The translations under genes and the position numbers were made by a program. Positions 24,441-32,562 of a stretch of DNA of 45,340 bases are shown here, one piece after another. Each line of letters opens with the position of its first letter. Positions within the stretch are counted from its first letter, which is position 1. Source of the stretch: a bacterium (lineage in GTDB: Bacteria > Bdellovibrionota > UBA2428); NCBI GenBank assembly GCA_009991595.1, contig JAACVK010000041.1, positions 1 to 45,340 of the forward strand, read 5' to 3'. The notes beneath the pieces are model-generated. The model saw only the letters and a list, made by a program, of their open reading frames with translations. It ran no database searches and had not been told where the DNA came from.

Positions 24441-25340
24441 ATGTTTTTAATTTTATTAAATTGTTTTCTATTACTCACGGTTTCAGCGAGCGCTCAGGAA
24501 GTGGGTGAGGAGCCTCGCGTAAATACTAAAGTGCCGAATACCGTTTGGGAAAAAGGGGCTGGGGTTCAGCGAGATGTGAGCAACTCTGAATCGGATCAAG
24601 TTGTTTTACCTGAGTTGTTTTCACAGGTCATTGCGGAGCCACCTGTTCCTCAAACAATTGTGCCTCCAAATTTCAAGAAATTAGTAAGAGAACGATATTT
24701 GGGGAATCCAGCTAAGCTGGATGACTATCAAAAATCTTTGATGGTGGATTGCTATACCAAGCATCTTCGTCAAATTGACTTGTCGAATAAAGGAGCCGTG
24801 GCTGCAAAAGTTCTTTATGGTTTTGCTTACTCCGTGAAGGGGCATTCTTGCGTTTCTCATTATTTTCTCAAGGCTGATTATGAGGGCTCCCTGATTGCTC
24901 GAATTGATGATGCAAAAGGGCAGTGTTTTTTTTCAAATTCATTGGGTCGGCTAAAGTTGCCCATTCGATACGATCTAATGCAGGATAGCTATCTGATGAT
25001 TGAGTCTCCAAAGCCTGTAGCTTCGACGCCTGATGCAGTGGAAAATGAAGCTGACCCAATGCATGGGAAAGATTTTTGGAACGAATCTAAGAATTTCTCC
25101 GGAACTTTCATGGGGCCTGTGGCTTTGGTTCTTAATCGTGACAACTCTCAAAGATATCTGGATTCAGAGTTTGCGATAGAAAAAAACAACATCAGAGGAG
25201 CTGCCTCGGAGCCCGAACGGGAGCCCATTCATTTAAAGCTCTCTCAGCAAAACTCTCAATTGAAAGTTGAGCTTCGACTAAAGACGGATGAAAGTTGGGG
25301 GGAGTGGGAAGTTCTTGGGAGCTGTTACGGCCAAAACTAG
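24441..25340 (+). CDS. Exported hypothetical protein, 299 aa
   Basis: I do not recognise a family. A signal peptide (FLILLNCFLLLTVSASAQ, cleavage near residue 18) is followed by a Pro/Glu-rich low-complexity region (to about residue 75) and a globular part with five Cys (DCYTKH, HSCVSH, GQCFFS, GSCYGQ among them), which may form disulfides in the periplasm. It sits directly upstream of trmD, in the same direction, in a housekeeping operon. Confidence 0.75.
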   Translation: MFLILLNCFLLLTVSASAQEVGEEPRVNTKVPNTVWEKGAGVQRDVSNSESDQVVLPELFSQVIAEPPVPQTIVPPNFKKLVRERYLGNPAKLDDYQKSLMVDCYTKHLRQIDLSNKGAVAAKVLYGFAYSVKGHSCVSHYFLKADYEGSLIARIDDAKGQCFFSNSLGRLKLPIRYDLMQDSYLMIESPKPVASTPDAVENEADPMHGKDFWNESKNFSGTFMGPVALVLNRDNSQRYLDSEFAIEKNNIRGAASEPEREPIHLKLSQQNSQLKVELRLKTDESWGEWEVLGSCYGQN

Positions 25341-25408
25341 TCCCAATAGAGGACTTTGTTGTCAAATCTTTGCAAAAGCACAAATAAATCATTATTAATG
25401 CATTTGTC

Positions 25409-26197
25409 GTGAACCCTTGTATTAAAATATTTTCTCTATTCCCAGAAATCGTTGATTCGGTTTTGAACTCCTCAATCTTGAGGCGTGCTCAAGCTAAGGG
25501 ATTGATTGATTTAGAAGCCATCAACATTCGCGACTTTGCCAAAGATAAACATAGAATTGTGGACGATACACCCTATGGTGGAAAGCAAGGAATGCTCTTA
25601 AAGGCAGATGTTTTAGATTCTGCTATGGCCGAGCAGTTGGCTTTGGTTGAAGGAGATCGAAGTCGATTAAAGATTGTTTTCACAAGTCCTCGAGGACTTC
25701 GGTTTGAACAACCTGTTGCTGAAAAGTTTTGTGATTGGCTGGGGGAGGAGTCGACGGCTGCGCCTAAAATCCTTTGTATCGTCTGTGGGCGTTACGAGGG
25801 GGTAGATGAGCGTTTTATAGATCAGTGGGTTGATGTTGAGTTGAGCCTGGGGGATTTTATCTTGAGTGGTGGAGAGATTGCAGCATTGGCTTTTGCGGAT
25901 GCGGTCGTGAGGTTAATTCCTGGAGTGCTTGGCCATCAAAGTAGTGCGCGCGAGGATAGCTTTAGCAATGGCTTATTAGAGTATCCGCAATACACAAGAC
26001 CTGTGTCGTTGAATGAGCAGGGCGTGCCCGAGGAGCTTAAGGGCGGTAACCATAAGTTGATTCATCAATGGCAGACTCGACAGAGTTTGCTTTTAACCTC
26101 TGCTTTTCGCCCTGATTTGATTAAAAAACATACGGGAGAAAATTTAGAGCCTTGGGCTCAAGATCTACTTTCTCTTTTGAAGACTAAAGTTAAATAG
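25409..26197 (+). CDS. trmD: tRNA (guanine37-N1)-methyltransferase
   Basis: TrmD uses SAM in its deep trefoil knot to methylate G37 of tRNAs, preventing +1 frameshifts. Hallmarks: KIFSLFPEIVDS at the N terminus, RDFAKDKHRIVDDTPYGGKQGM (in two parts), CGRYEGVDERFID, and SLGDFILSGGEIAAL. At 262 residues it is slightly long. The GTG at 25409 is the only start compatible with full homology, and no Shine-Dalgarno is visible. It overlaps the end of the convergent gene by eight bases. Confidence 0.95.
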   Translation: MNPCIKIFSLFPEIVDSVLNSSILRRAQAKGLIDLEAINIRDFAKDKHRIVDDTPYGGKQGMLLKADVLDSAMAEQLALVEGDRSRLKIVFTSPRGLRFEQPVAEKFCDWLGEESTAAPKILCIVCGRYEGVDERFIDQWVDVELSLGDFILSGGEIAALAFADAVVRLIPGVLGHQSSAREDSFSNGLLEYPQYTRPVSLNEQGVPEELKGGNHKLIHQWQTRQSLLLTSAFRPDLIKKHTGENLEPWAQDLLSLLKTKVK

Positions 26198-27902
26198 GGG
26201 CTTCATTGTTTTCGGCTAAGTGTCTTTTTGTGTTTCTCTCATCATTGTAATTTTCGTAGTTTTTGCAGAAACCAGTCGCTGCAGAAGTTAAAGTTGTCCG
26301 GTTATTGTAGAGGTAGGAGTCTAAGGCTGCGATCTTTTCGGCTCTTAAAAGACAACAGCTTGGGTGAGCTGGATTAGTGTCGCAGTTTTGAGCTGAGGCG
26401 CCGCTACCAATCAACTTGTTTTCTTGTCTTTCTTTAAACCATTGGATCTCCGCTGGTGTGGGAGCGTCTTTATTCTCTAGTCCATTTTGACAAATGGAGG
26501 GGATTTCAGATCTTATCGCTTCTAGCTTGAAGGGTTTGGATTTCCCGCTCGGGAGTTGATAATCATGATCTGAGCAAGCTAGCGCTTGAGTTGCTACTAG
26601 ATCAGATCGGTCTTTCATAACCTGATCTAAAAAAGCTACATTGTTTGCGCAACCATCTTGAGCGTTGCTGCCGGATTGAACTGAGGCCATGTTTTCTTCA
26701 ATTTCACATTTTGTGTTGGGCTCAGAGGGAGCTTCTGCTTTGGGTTTGTTGCTTTGGGGGGTTGAATCATTGAGTGCAAGACTGTTTTCCTCGGGTGGAG
26801 TCTTAGCAGTCTTTGCTTCGGTGGTTGGAGTCGTGCTTGAAGCTGATGGAGTTTCATTCGCCGAAAGACTGTCTTTCCTTTCGGAAACCAAGTTAGTTGT
26901 TTCATTGGGGCTAGCGCTGGGGCTTACGGAATTTTTGCTCGCACTACTTCCTTCATAACCATCCAGTTGTTCGGGGACTGACTCTTGTGGAGAGGTGGCT
27001 TGCGCAAGGGCATTGGCCGGGGAGCTTTCGTCTAAATAGCTTTCGGAGCTAACTTGTTCCGTGTAATCAACGGGACTCATCTGAGGTGTTGTGTTTTTCA
27101 AAAGAGAAGAGAAAGCAGAGGTTAAATCTGTGGCTGTGGTGTTGGCCAATGGGGCGTTTGGGGCCTGATTGAAGTCGAAGCTTTGAGCTTCGGCTTGGTT
27201 TTGTGTTTCGAAGCCTACCACACCTGATAAATAGGCTCTGGGGTCTGGTGTCGGAAGTATTTGAAAGGTGGGGTCAGCGCTCGAGTTAGACCCTTGAGTG
27301 TTGAAAGAGAATATTTCTCCTAGAGTTGGAAAGCTAGTTGTTTTGCTGTTTTGAGAAAGTGTGTCTGATGAAATGTTGTCGGTTGTTGGAGTCCTATCGG
27401 GTAGTTCTGCTCCTTGTGGATTTGAGCTATTGCCTAGATCGTTAGCGATCGCTTTAGTGGAAAGCAGATTCAAAGATGAGGAGCTGCTTGATTGAATTGG
27501 AGCGCTCAATTCTTGGGGGCTGGGGACATTGATGTCGGAACTACCAGTAAATAGTTTTTTTACAGAGTTTGCAGCGTTAGTGAAAGTTGACCCAAGGTTG
27601 GAGAAGAAGCTTTGCTTTTCGCCCGCGCCAGCGTTGAAGCTGATGTCTTTGGGTTTGACGGAGTTGTAGATCTTAATGGGTGCGTCCTTGGAAGCGTTCA
27701 CAAAACTTAAATCATAATTGCCTGGCTGTGCTGTGGAAATTGTTGGATTTGAAATCAGAATCACCGTTGCCAAAGGAATGAGCGTTCTTCTCAAAAATGA
27801 AAAATTTGAATCTTTGCTCAATTTTAACAATTGAGTAGTTTCTTGAATAGTTTCAAGCCTACTCTCAAATTGAGAAAGAAGCGGTGCGGTTTTTTTGCTC
27901 AT
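26190..27902 (-). CDS. Exported Ser/Thr/Pro/Asn-rich protein with a Cys-rich C-terminal domain
   Basis: I do not recognise this 570-residue protein. A 37-residue polar N terminus precedes a single hydrophobic stretch (FLRRTLIPLATVILISNPTIS, about residues 36-56), either an uncleaved anchor or a late signal. Residues 60 to about 390 are low complexity, rich in Ser, Thr, Asn, Pro, Ala and Gln (for example SSSSSLN), like surface stalks. From about 395 to the end a compact domain has eight or more Cys (KCEIEEN, DGCANN, LACSDHD, SICQNG, QNCDTNPAHPSCC, GFCKNY). It overlaps trmD tail to tail. A surface-displayed, disulfide-bonded tip on a flexible stalk is an inference. Confidence 0.75.
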   Translation of the reverse strand: MSKKTAPLLSQFESRLETIQETTQLLKLSKDSNFSFLRRTLIPLATVILISNPTISTAQPGNYDLSFVNASKDAPIKIYNSVKPKDISFNAGAGEKQSFFSNLGSTFTNAANSVKKLFTGSSDINVPSPQELSAPIQSSSSSSLNLLSTKAIANDLGNSSNPQGAELPDRTPTTDNISSDTLSQNSKTTSFPTLGEIFSFNTQGSNSSADPTFQILPTPDPRAYLSGVVGFETQNQAEAQSFDFNQAPNAPLANTTATDLTSAFSSLLKNTTPQMSPVDYTEQVSSESYLDESSPANALAQATSPQESVPEQLDGYEGSSASKNSVSPSASPNETTNLVSERKDSLSANETPSASSTTPTTEAKTAKTPPEENSLALNDSTPQSNKPKAEAPSEPNTKCEIEENMASVQSGSNAQDGCANNVAFLDQVMKDRSDLVATQALACSDHDYQLPSGKSKPFKLEAIRSEIPSICQNGLENKDAPTPAEIQWFKERQENKLIGSGASAQNCDTNPAHPSCCLLRAEKIAALDSYLYNNRTTLTSAATGFCKNYENYNDERNTKRHLAENNEAPI

Positions 27903-27987
27903 CTTAGCTAGATAGCTGCAGGAAGTGTGACAACTTTGGTTAAGGTTTCTTAAAGTTTATGTCTACAGTAGTCGAAACAGATAGAGG

Positions 27988-28881
27988 ATGAGTTTTCAGT
28001 GCTTTGCCTCTTTTGTTCTCGCAGCTGTGGCTTTTACGCTTCCTCATAGCGTTGAGGCCAAAGGCTATTTCAATTGCGATCGATTAGAGGTCGAGAGAAG
28101 TCTCCTAGAGAAGGAGCTCTCTTCAGATGAGCGTCTTTCGTCATTGGTCTTTATCTTTACGGATATGAAGGATCTCATGAAATCACTCATGGAGAATTCA
28201 AAAGTCCACCCGAAATCTTTTCTTTTGTCTTGCTTGCGTTCTAAGCAAGCCATTTTTGATAGGCATACTGCTGCGGCTGATCTTAGTTTGAGAAAAAATT
28301 TAGAGTTTAACTTAATGCTTGGAGAGTATCATTATTTGGCTCAGCGTTTTAAGTTAGCTGGGAGTTTCTTCGAGCAAGCTGTTCAGTTTGGTCCTCAGGA
28401 TTATAGAGGTTATTGGTGGCGCTTAAGATCTTTTGTGGAAGATGCTAGGCAAAACCCAGCTGAAGTTAACTCGGAAACTTATGGCAATGATTTGGAACAG
28501 CTCCTTCTTGCTTTGGCCAATCAGCTAGATGTTCCTGTTATATTGAGGTCAGAGGCCTTGCAAGAGCTGGGAGTGCTTAGCCTTAAGTTGAAGAGGTTTC
28601 GTAAGGCTCAGGAATATTTTGAGCGCCTCTTGCAAGTAGAGCCTTCTAATCAAGACGCCATAGCCTTTTTGGTGCAGTATTATTTCGATCGGAAGAAAAA
28701 TGAGAAGGCACTCCAGCTTGTCTTGAAGAAGTTGAGCTATATTACGGCAAAGACTCCGGAGAACAGAAGGCTGCTTGAGATCGGTCTGAGCCTTAGCCAG
28801 GAAATCCCCATACAAAAAGATCTCATTGCTAAGCGCTACAAAAGTTTGGGCTTCCCGAGTGCTTCACCGGCTTCTGAGTAA
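27988..28881 (+). CDS. Exported TPR-like repeat protein
   Basis: A signal peptide (CFASFVLAAVAFTLPHSVEA) is followed by helical repeats. At least two are TPR-like: NLMLGEYHYLAQRFKLAGSFFEQAVQFGP (in two parts) and LQELGVLSLKLKRFRKAQEYFERLLQVEP (in two parts), and a third weaker one follows. TPR arrays mediate protein-protein contacts; a periplasmic scaffold is likely, partner unknown. It lies between trmD and rplS on the same strand as both, separated from trmD by the opposite-strand low-complexity gene. Confidence 0.75.
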   Translation: MSFQCFASFVLAAVAFTLPHSVEAKGYFNCDRLEVERSLLEKELSSDERLSSLVFIFTDMKDLMKSLMENSKVHPKSFLLSCLRSKQAIFDRHTAAADLSLRKNLEFNLMLGEYHYLAQRFKLAGSFFEQAVQFGPQDYRGYWWRLRSFVEDARQNPAEVNSETYGNDLEQLLLALANQLDVPVILRSEALQELGVLSLKLKRFRKAQEYFERLLQVEPSNQDAIAFLVQYYFDRKKNEKALQLVLKKLSYITAKTPENRRLLEIGLSLSQEIPIQKDLIAKRYKSLGFPSASPASE

Positions 28882-29017
28882 TGTGGTCAAGCTAAATGCT
28901 TGAAAATATAGTGAATTAATCGTGCAGCTGCTTTCTGGGCTCGATGCAAGAGCTTGAAATACTAAGGCTTTTATAGGCTTGACGATCTATGGTGAGCGGC
29001 AGTAGAAGCTTGCCTCT

Positions 29018-29404
29018 ATGAGCGCATTCGATCTTCAAATCACTAAGCTTAGAACCGATATTCCTGAATTTGGCACGGGCGATGAAATCATCGTTCGATC
29101 TAAAATTAAAGAAGGTGCCAAGGAGCGTATTCAAGCCTTTGAAGGACTAGTGATTAAGAGGAAGGGTAGTGGAATCCAAGAGACTTTCACTGTTCGAAAA
29201 ATTGCTAGTGGTGTTGGTGTTGAGCGTATTTTTACTCTTCACTCCCCAGCGCTTGTAGACATCGAGAGAAAGAAAGAGGGCTTCGTAAGACGCTCTAAGC
29301 TTTATTACATGAGAGATCGTAAAGGTAAGGCTGCTCGAATTCAAGATAAGAACCTAAGGCTTATGGAAGCTAAAGGTGCAAAGAAAAAGTCTGGCAACAA
29401 GTAA
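29018..29404 (+). CDS. rplS: 50S ribosomal protein L19
   Basis: L19 lies at the subunit interface near bridge B8. The sequence shows [28 protein letters not shown] (in two parts), [21 protein letters not shown] (in two parts), and [18 protein letters not shown] (in two parts). At 128 residues it has a short Lys-rich C-terminal tail. It overlaps the GTG start of rnhB by 29 bases. No strong Shine-Dalgarno is visible; a TAGAAG nine bases before the ATG may be a leaderless -10 or chance. Confidence 0.95.
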   Translation: MSAFDLQITKLRTDIPEFGTGDEIIVRSKIKEGAKERIQAFEGLVIKRKGSGIQETFTVRKIASGVGVERIFTLHSPALVDIERKKEGFVRRSKLYYMRDRKGKAARIQDKNLRLMEAKGAKKKSGNK

Positions 29405-30086
29405 AAGGCGCAAGCCTCTCTGCCTTGCTGCATTCCCTGATTCTAAAATTTCTGGTGTGTTGGCCTCTGACTGTTTGATCGTTGGGGTGGATGAAGTTGG
29501 AGCAGGCTGTTTGGCAGGGCCTTTGGTTGCCGCCGCTTACGCCTACCGTTTGAATAGCCCCTGGGTTTCTTTAGCTTCAGATTCAGTCCCGGTTCGAATT
29601 ATCGATTCTAAAATGTTGTCTGATAAGCGCCGTGAAGAGGCCTTTCAGTGGTTAGAATGTGCCGAGGGTGGTGCCCATGAGATTGTTGAAATTACTCCCA
29701 CTCAAATTGATGAAATCAACATCTATCAAGCTCGAATGCTCGCTTTAACTTTAGCCGTTCAAAGATTGTTAAAAAAAGTGGGAAATTACGAGTATTTGTT
29801 TATTGGTGTGGATGGAAACGTTGTTCCAGGAGGGCTTGCAGAGCTAGTTTCACCCTCTTGTAAAGTTTTAGCTGTGACAAAGGGTGATCAAAAACTCTTT
29901 TCCATCGCTGCGGCTTCCATTGTAGCCAAGCAATACAGGGATTCGTTAATGGCGAGTTTGAGTTCTGAGTATCCTCACTATAGTTGGGAGTCTAACGTTG
30001 GCTATCCTACACGGGATCATAAACAAGCCATCAATGACCATGGGCCGACTCCTCTGCATCGTCGAAGTTTTAATTGGTCCCTTTGA
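29376..30086 (+). CDS. rnhB: Ribonuclease HII
   Basis: RNase HII removes ribonucleotides misincorporated in DNA. Metal-binding acidic residues are visible in GVDEVGAG, in FIGVDGN and in [14 protein letters not shown]. The usual GRG ribose-recognition motif reads G-A-G here. The Lys and Asp of [10 protein letters not shown] are conserved. The start is uncertain: the GTG at 29376 lies inside rplS and gives a basic 20-residue N-terminal extension; a later start would suit the family better. The product is about 236 residues from this GTG. The rplS-rnhB order is conserved in many bacteria. Confidence 0.92.
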   Translation: MQRKSLATSKRRKPLCLAAFPDSKISGVLASDCLIVGVDEVGAGCLAGPLVAAAYAYRLNSPWVSLASDSVPVRIIDSKMLSDKRREEAFQWLECAEGGAHEIVEITPTQIDEINIYQARMLALTLAVQRLLKKVGNYEYLFIGVDGNVVPGGLAELVSPSCKVLAVTKGDQKLFSIAAASIVAKQYRDSLMASLSSEYPHYSWESNVGYPTRDHKQAINDHGPTPLHRRSFNWSL

Positions 30087-30127
30087 TTTAAGTGTAGAGT
30101 GGCCCGTGAATTGCAACGGCTAGCTCT

Positions 30128-30460
30128 ATGAATCACAAACACACAAAAGGGCGTCAAGGTGAGAGCCTTGTTTGCCAACATTTACGCCAATTAGGTTTTG
30201 AAATTATGGAGCGAAATTTTCGTCATTCTGATTTGGCTGAAATTGACATTCTTGCCTGCAGGGAGTCAATAATTTGGCTGGTGGAAGTGAAGACCCATAC
30301 TCGTCCCGTCTTTGGAAGTTTTATAAGCGCTTCACAAATCAAGCGTTTGCAGGGCAATAGGCTGAAGCTTTTAAGCTGGGCTTGTCCGAAAGCTTTGGTG
30401 CTTGTTGTTGCGTGGGTAAAGCTTTCAGAGCAAAGTGTCGAATTTTTTGAAATTCCCTGA
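30128..30460 (+). CDS. yraN: YraN family protein (UPF0102), endonuclease-like
   Basis: The 110-residue protein has the UPF0102 signature: KGRQGESLVCQHLRQLGF, then NFRHSDLAEIDILA and LVEVKTHTR, giving the D-x(n)-E-x-K core of the restriction-endonuclease-like fold. Its biological role is not well established. It follows rnhB after 41 bases, a common arrangement downstream of rplS-rnhB. Confidence 0.88.
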   Translation: MNHKHTKGRQGESLVCQHLRQLGFEIMERNFRHSDLAEIDILACRESIIWLVEVKTHTRPVFGSFISASQIKRLQGNRLKLLSWACPKALVLVVAWVKLSEQSVEFFEIP

Positions 30461-30474
30461 TACCGTAATAATAT

Positions 30475-30927
30475 ATGAAAGCTCTTCAGCGTGGAGTCTT
30501 GGTTTTAGTTTTAACGCTTCTGGCTTTTGCGCCAAAGCAAGCATCTGCCATGTCGCGAACCTCGAAGCTCTTTATATTGACCTCTACCTATGGTGTGATG
30601 GCTGGAACTCTTACGGGCATTGCTTCTTTGGCTTTTTATAGCCAGCCCAGGGCTCATTTAAGAAACGTGGCTCAGGGTGCTTCGATTGGTTTGTATGTGG
30701 GGATTCTGATGGGTGCCTACATGGTCTACTTCGTTTCTGACGGTAAAGAAAAAAGCCGAGAGTCAACTCCCGAAGGGGACCCTGACAACCCTCTAGATCT
30801 ACCTGATGGCGGAGCAAAGGGGCAGGGTTCCTTGATAGATCCTCTGGAGCTTCCAACTTTTCAGCCTTTGCTTGCCTATGACCCGCAAACTCAAACGGGA
30901 TCATTGGGCTTTCAATATCGCTTTTAA
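30475..30927 (+). CDS. Small membrane/exported hypothetical protein, 150 aa
   Basis: A signal-peptide-like N terminus (ALQRGVLVLVLTLLAFAP, possible cleavage after ASA) is followed by two hydrophobic segments (about 34-56 and 65-85) and a polar, Pro/Asp-rich tail (residues 90-140) ending in LGFQYRF. The aromatic C-terminal end recalls outer-membrane proteins, but the short length does not allow a barrel. Function unknown. It begins 15 bases after yraN and is probably in the same operon. Confidence 0.75.
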   Translation: MKALQRGVLVLVLTLLAFAPKQASAMSRTSKLFILTSTYGVMAGTLTGIASLAFYSQPRAHLRNVAQGASIGLYVGILMGAYMVYFVSDGKEKSRESTPEGDPDNPLDLPDGGAKGQGSLIDPLELPTFQPLLAYDPQTQTGSLGFQYRF

Positions 30928-30951
30928 TTTATTTTCTAATTCAGTTAAAGT

Positions 30952-31581
30952 TTATCGACGAGGATATGCAACTACGTCTGCTTTAACGGCTTCCGCTTTG
31001 AGGGCTCGAAGCACGTCGAGCACAAATTGATTGTTCTCAAGACTCTTTTCCGTTGTGCTTGCCTCTGGAAGTAACACGGTGAATTCGCCAATGACTGACC
31101 CTGATTGATTTCGAGCGTCTATAGTGGCAACAACGGTGTCTCTACCCAGTCTAACACCATTCCAGTCTCTCACTGTTTTGTATTGAACGTGATCCCAAAT
31201 TCTTGGATGGTTTGGGTTGATATCAAGGAGAAAATTGGTTGCGGCCGCAGGGCCGTTTTCCATGTTAAATCTTTCTCCGTTGCTCGGTCTAAAAGTAGTG
31301 TCGACTAATGCAAGCGTTACTAAGCGAGGGCTGTTTTTCTTGTTTTCTCGGATCAATCGAAGGGTCTTCTGCCTGGCAATGCTTGCATCACGAGCTGTGT
31401 CAGAATCAAGCTTTGTTGAAGCCTTTGCGGTTGTCCCTGTTGATTTTGTTTTACAGGCCTTTACCAGAGCTTCGGTGCTCGTGTCGCCAGAAGCAAAGAC
31501 CGTTGTTTGACTTAAAAAAAGAACGAAGCCCATTGTGGCCATCTTCCTTGTAGAGCATAGACTTAAGTCGAGAAACTTCAT
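30952..31581 (-). CDS. Exported hypothetical protein, 209 aa
   Basis: A signal peptide (MATMGFVLFLSQTTVFA within the first 31 residues) is followed by a Thr/Ser/Lys-rich linker to about residue 75. A globular part then starts at RLVTLALVDTTFRPSNGERFNMENG (in two parts), with repeated strand-like segments (TVVATIDARNQSG, GEFTVLLPEAS). I do not recognise it. There is no Shine-Dalgarno; TAAACT (31591-31596) lies nine bases before the ATG, as in other probable leaderless genes here. It converges on the membrane-protein gene with 24 bases between. Confidence 0.7.
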   Translation of the reverse strand: MKFLDLSLCSTRKMATMGFVLFLSQTTVFASGDTSTEALVKACKTKSTGTTAKASTKLDSDTARDASIARQKTLRLIRENKKNSPRLVTLALVDTTFRPSNGERFNMENGPAAATNFLLDINPNHPRIWDHVQYKTVRDWNGVRLGRDTVVATIDARNQSGSVIGEFTVLLPEASTTEKSLENNQFVLDVLRALKAEAVKADVVAYPRR

Positions 31582-31701
31582 CGTGACTTTAGTTTAACAG
31601 ACAATCATCTTGAAAGTTTAGTCTTTCTCCCTATAAGAGGCCTATCCTGCTGGAGAAATTCAATCTTCTCCACAAAAGTGTCTAATAGTTTTACAGAATT
31701 C

Positions 31702-31755
31702 GTAAAGGGGCCCCAATCTTGGGTCTTGATAGAAACAGGATCGGAGCCCCTTTAC
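31702..31755 (-). terminator. Long nested hairpin downstream of the 31762-32457 gene
   Basis: GTAAAGGGGC (31702-31711) and GCCCCTTTAC (31746-31755) are perfect 10-bp arms. Inside them CCCAA-tc-TTGGG forms a second hairpin. It begins six bases after the stop codon of the upstream minus-strand gene. There is no U-tract on either side, so a classic intrinsic terminator is not certain; it may protect the 3' end or stop transcription with a factor. Confidence 0.5.
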
Positions 31756-31761
31756 TGTTGG

Positions 31762-32457
31762 TTAAATATTGTTAGCGCACTCTTCGTAGCTTGAGTATGT
31801 GTCGTTTCCTTTTCGAGTTTGCCCGTCTTTGTCAACGAGAACAATCGACCAAGGAGCACGGCCATCGTTGTCACGAGACCCGCAAAAACCAAAGCTTTCA
31901 CGATAGATAACAGCATCATTTAACTGAGCAAGGCATTGCTCTTTGCTAGAGGTCGCAGAATAGGCGAGGCTTCTGGCTACCGCATTTTTAGTGTCTAGAA
32001 GTAAAAGAATAAATGGGGATCGGCCATCATTGTCGCGTGTGCCGCAAACAAGGGTTCCCATTCTTGCTAGTCGGGCCTTCTCTACAATTTGTTCACAGTC
32101 CTCTTTGTCTTGAATGACGGTTTTTGATACTTTTTTTATAGTAACAAGATCCTCTTTAACTCCTATCATGTAGGGGGCGCGTCCGTCGTCATCTCGAGAG
32201 ACGCATACTAATCGGGTTTGTTCTCGGGGAGGTCGTCCGCGACCGTCCAGTGATCTTAAAATATCGTTTAGGTTGCGAGCAATTTCTTGCTTTTGGCTGG
32301 GGCTCAGTCTGTATTCTGCTAGGTCGACTTCGGAAGCAACCTCATAGGCCAATTCGGATAAATAACCATTCGCTCTGGGTGCTTCCTTGGCTTGGCTCAA
32401 TCCAAGGAAACTACAGGAAAGAAAAAGAAATAAGGGTTTATTAATAAATTGATGCAT
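31762..32457 (-). CDS. Exported protein with three tandem Cys/RDxDGR repeats
   Basis: The start is the ATG at 32457, nine bases after GGAGG; a TTG at 32466 touches the Shine-Dalgarno and is unlikely. A signal peptide (FINKPLFLFLSCSFLGLSQA) is followed by a helical region and then three repeats of about 45 residues (about 83-125, 136-179, 190-230). Each begins C-x-[ST]-R-D-x-D-G-R-x-P, continues with a hydrophobic strand ending near Asp, and closes with a second Cys (C85/C121, C138/C175, C192/C227). One disulfide per repeat is likely. The acidic D-x-D-G loop resembles Ca2+-binding loops, an inference. I know no family name for it. Confidence 0.8.
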   Translation of the reverse strand: MHQFINKPLFLFLSCSFLGLSQAKEAPRANGYLSELAYEVASEVDLAEYRLSPSQKQEIARNLNDILRSLDGRGRPPREQTRLVCVSRDDDGRAPYMIGVKEDLVTIKKVSKTVIQDKEDCEQIVEKARLARMGTLVCGTRDNDGRSPFILLLLDTKNAVARSLAYSATSSKEQCLAQLNDAVIYRESFGFCGSRDNDGRAPWSIVLVDKDGQTRKGNDTYSSYEECANNI

Positions 32458-32562
32458 AACGCTCAACCTCCACAGCGTTCACTTCTATGCATGCGAGCCT
32501 ACTGTTTCAATGAAGCTAAGAGCTTTTAAGAATATATTGGTGTCTAGAGAGTCTTGAGAAAA

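Noticed and set aside
25339-25355. Short hairpin after the gene ahead of trmD as a terminator
   Set aside because: A 5-bp stem with no real U-tract is too weak to call.
26689-26958. 89-aa ORF on the + strand
   Set aside because: Shadow of the Ser/Thr-rich low-complexity gene on the other strand; its Leu/Val/Ser bias follows from that.
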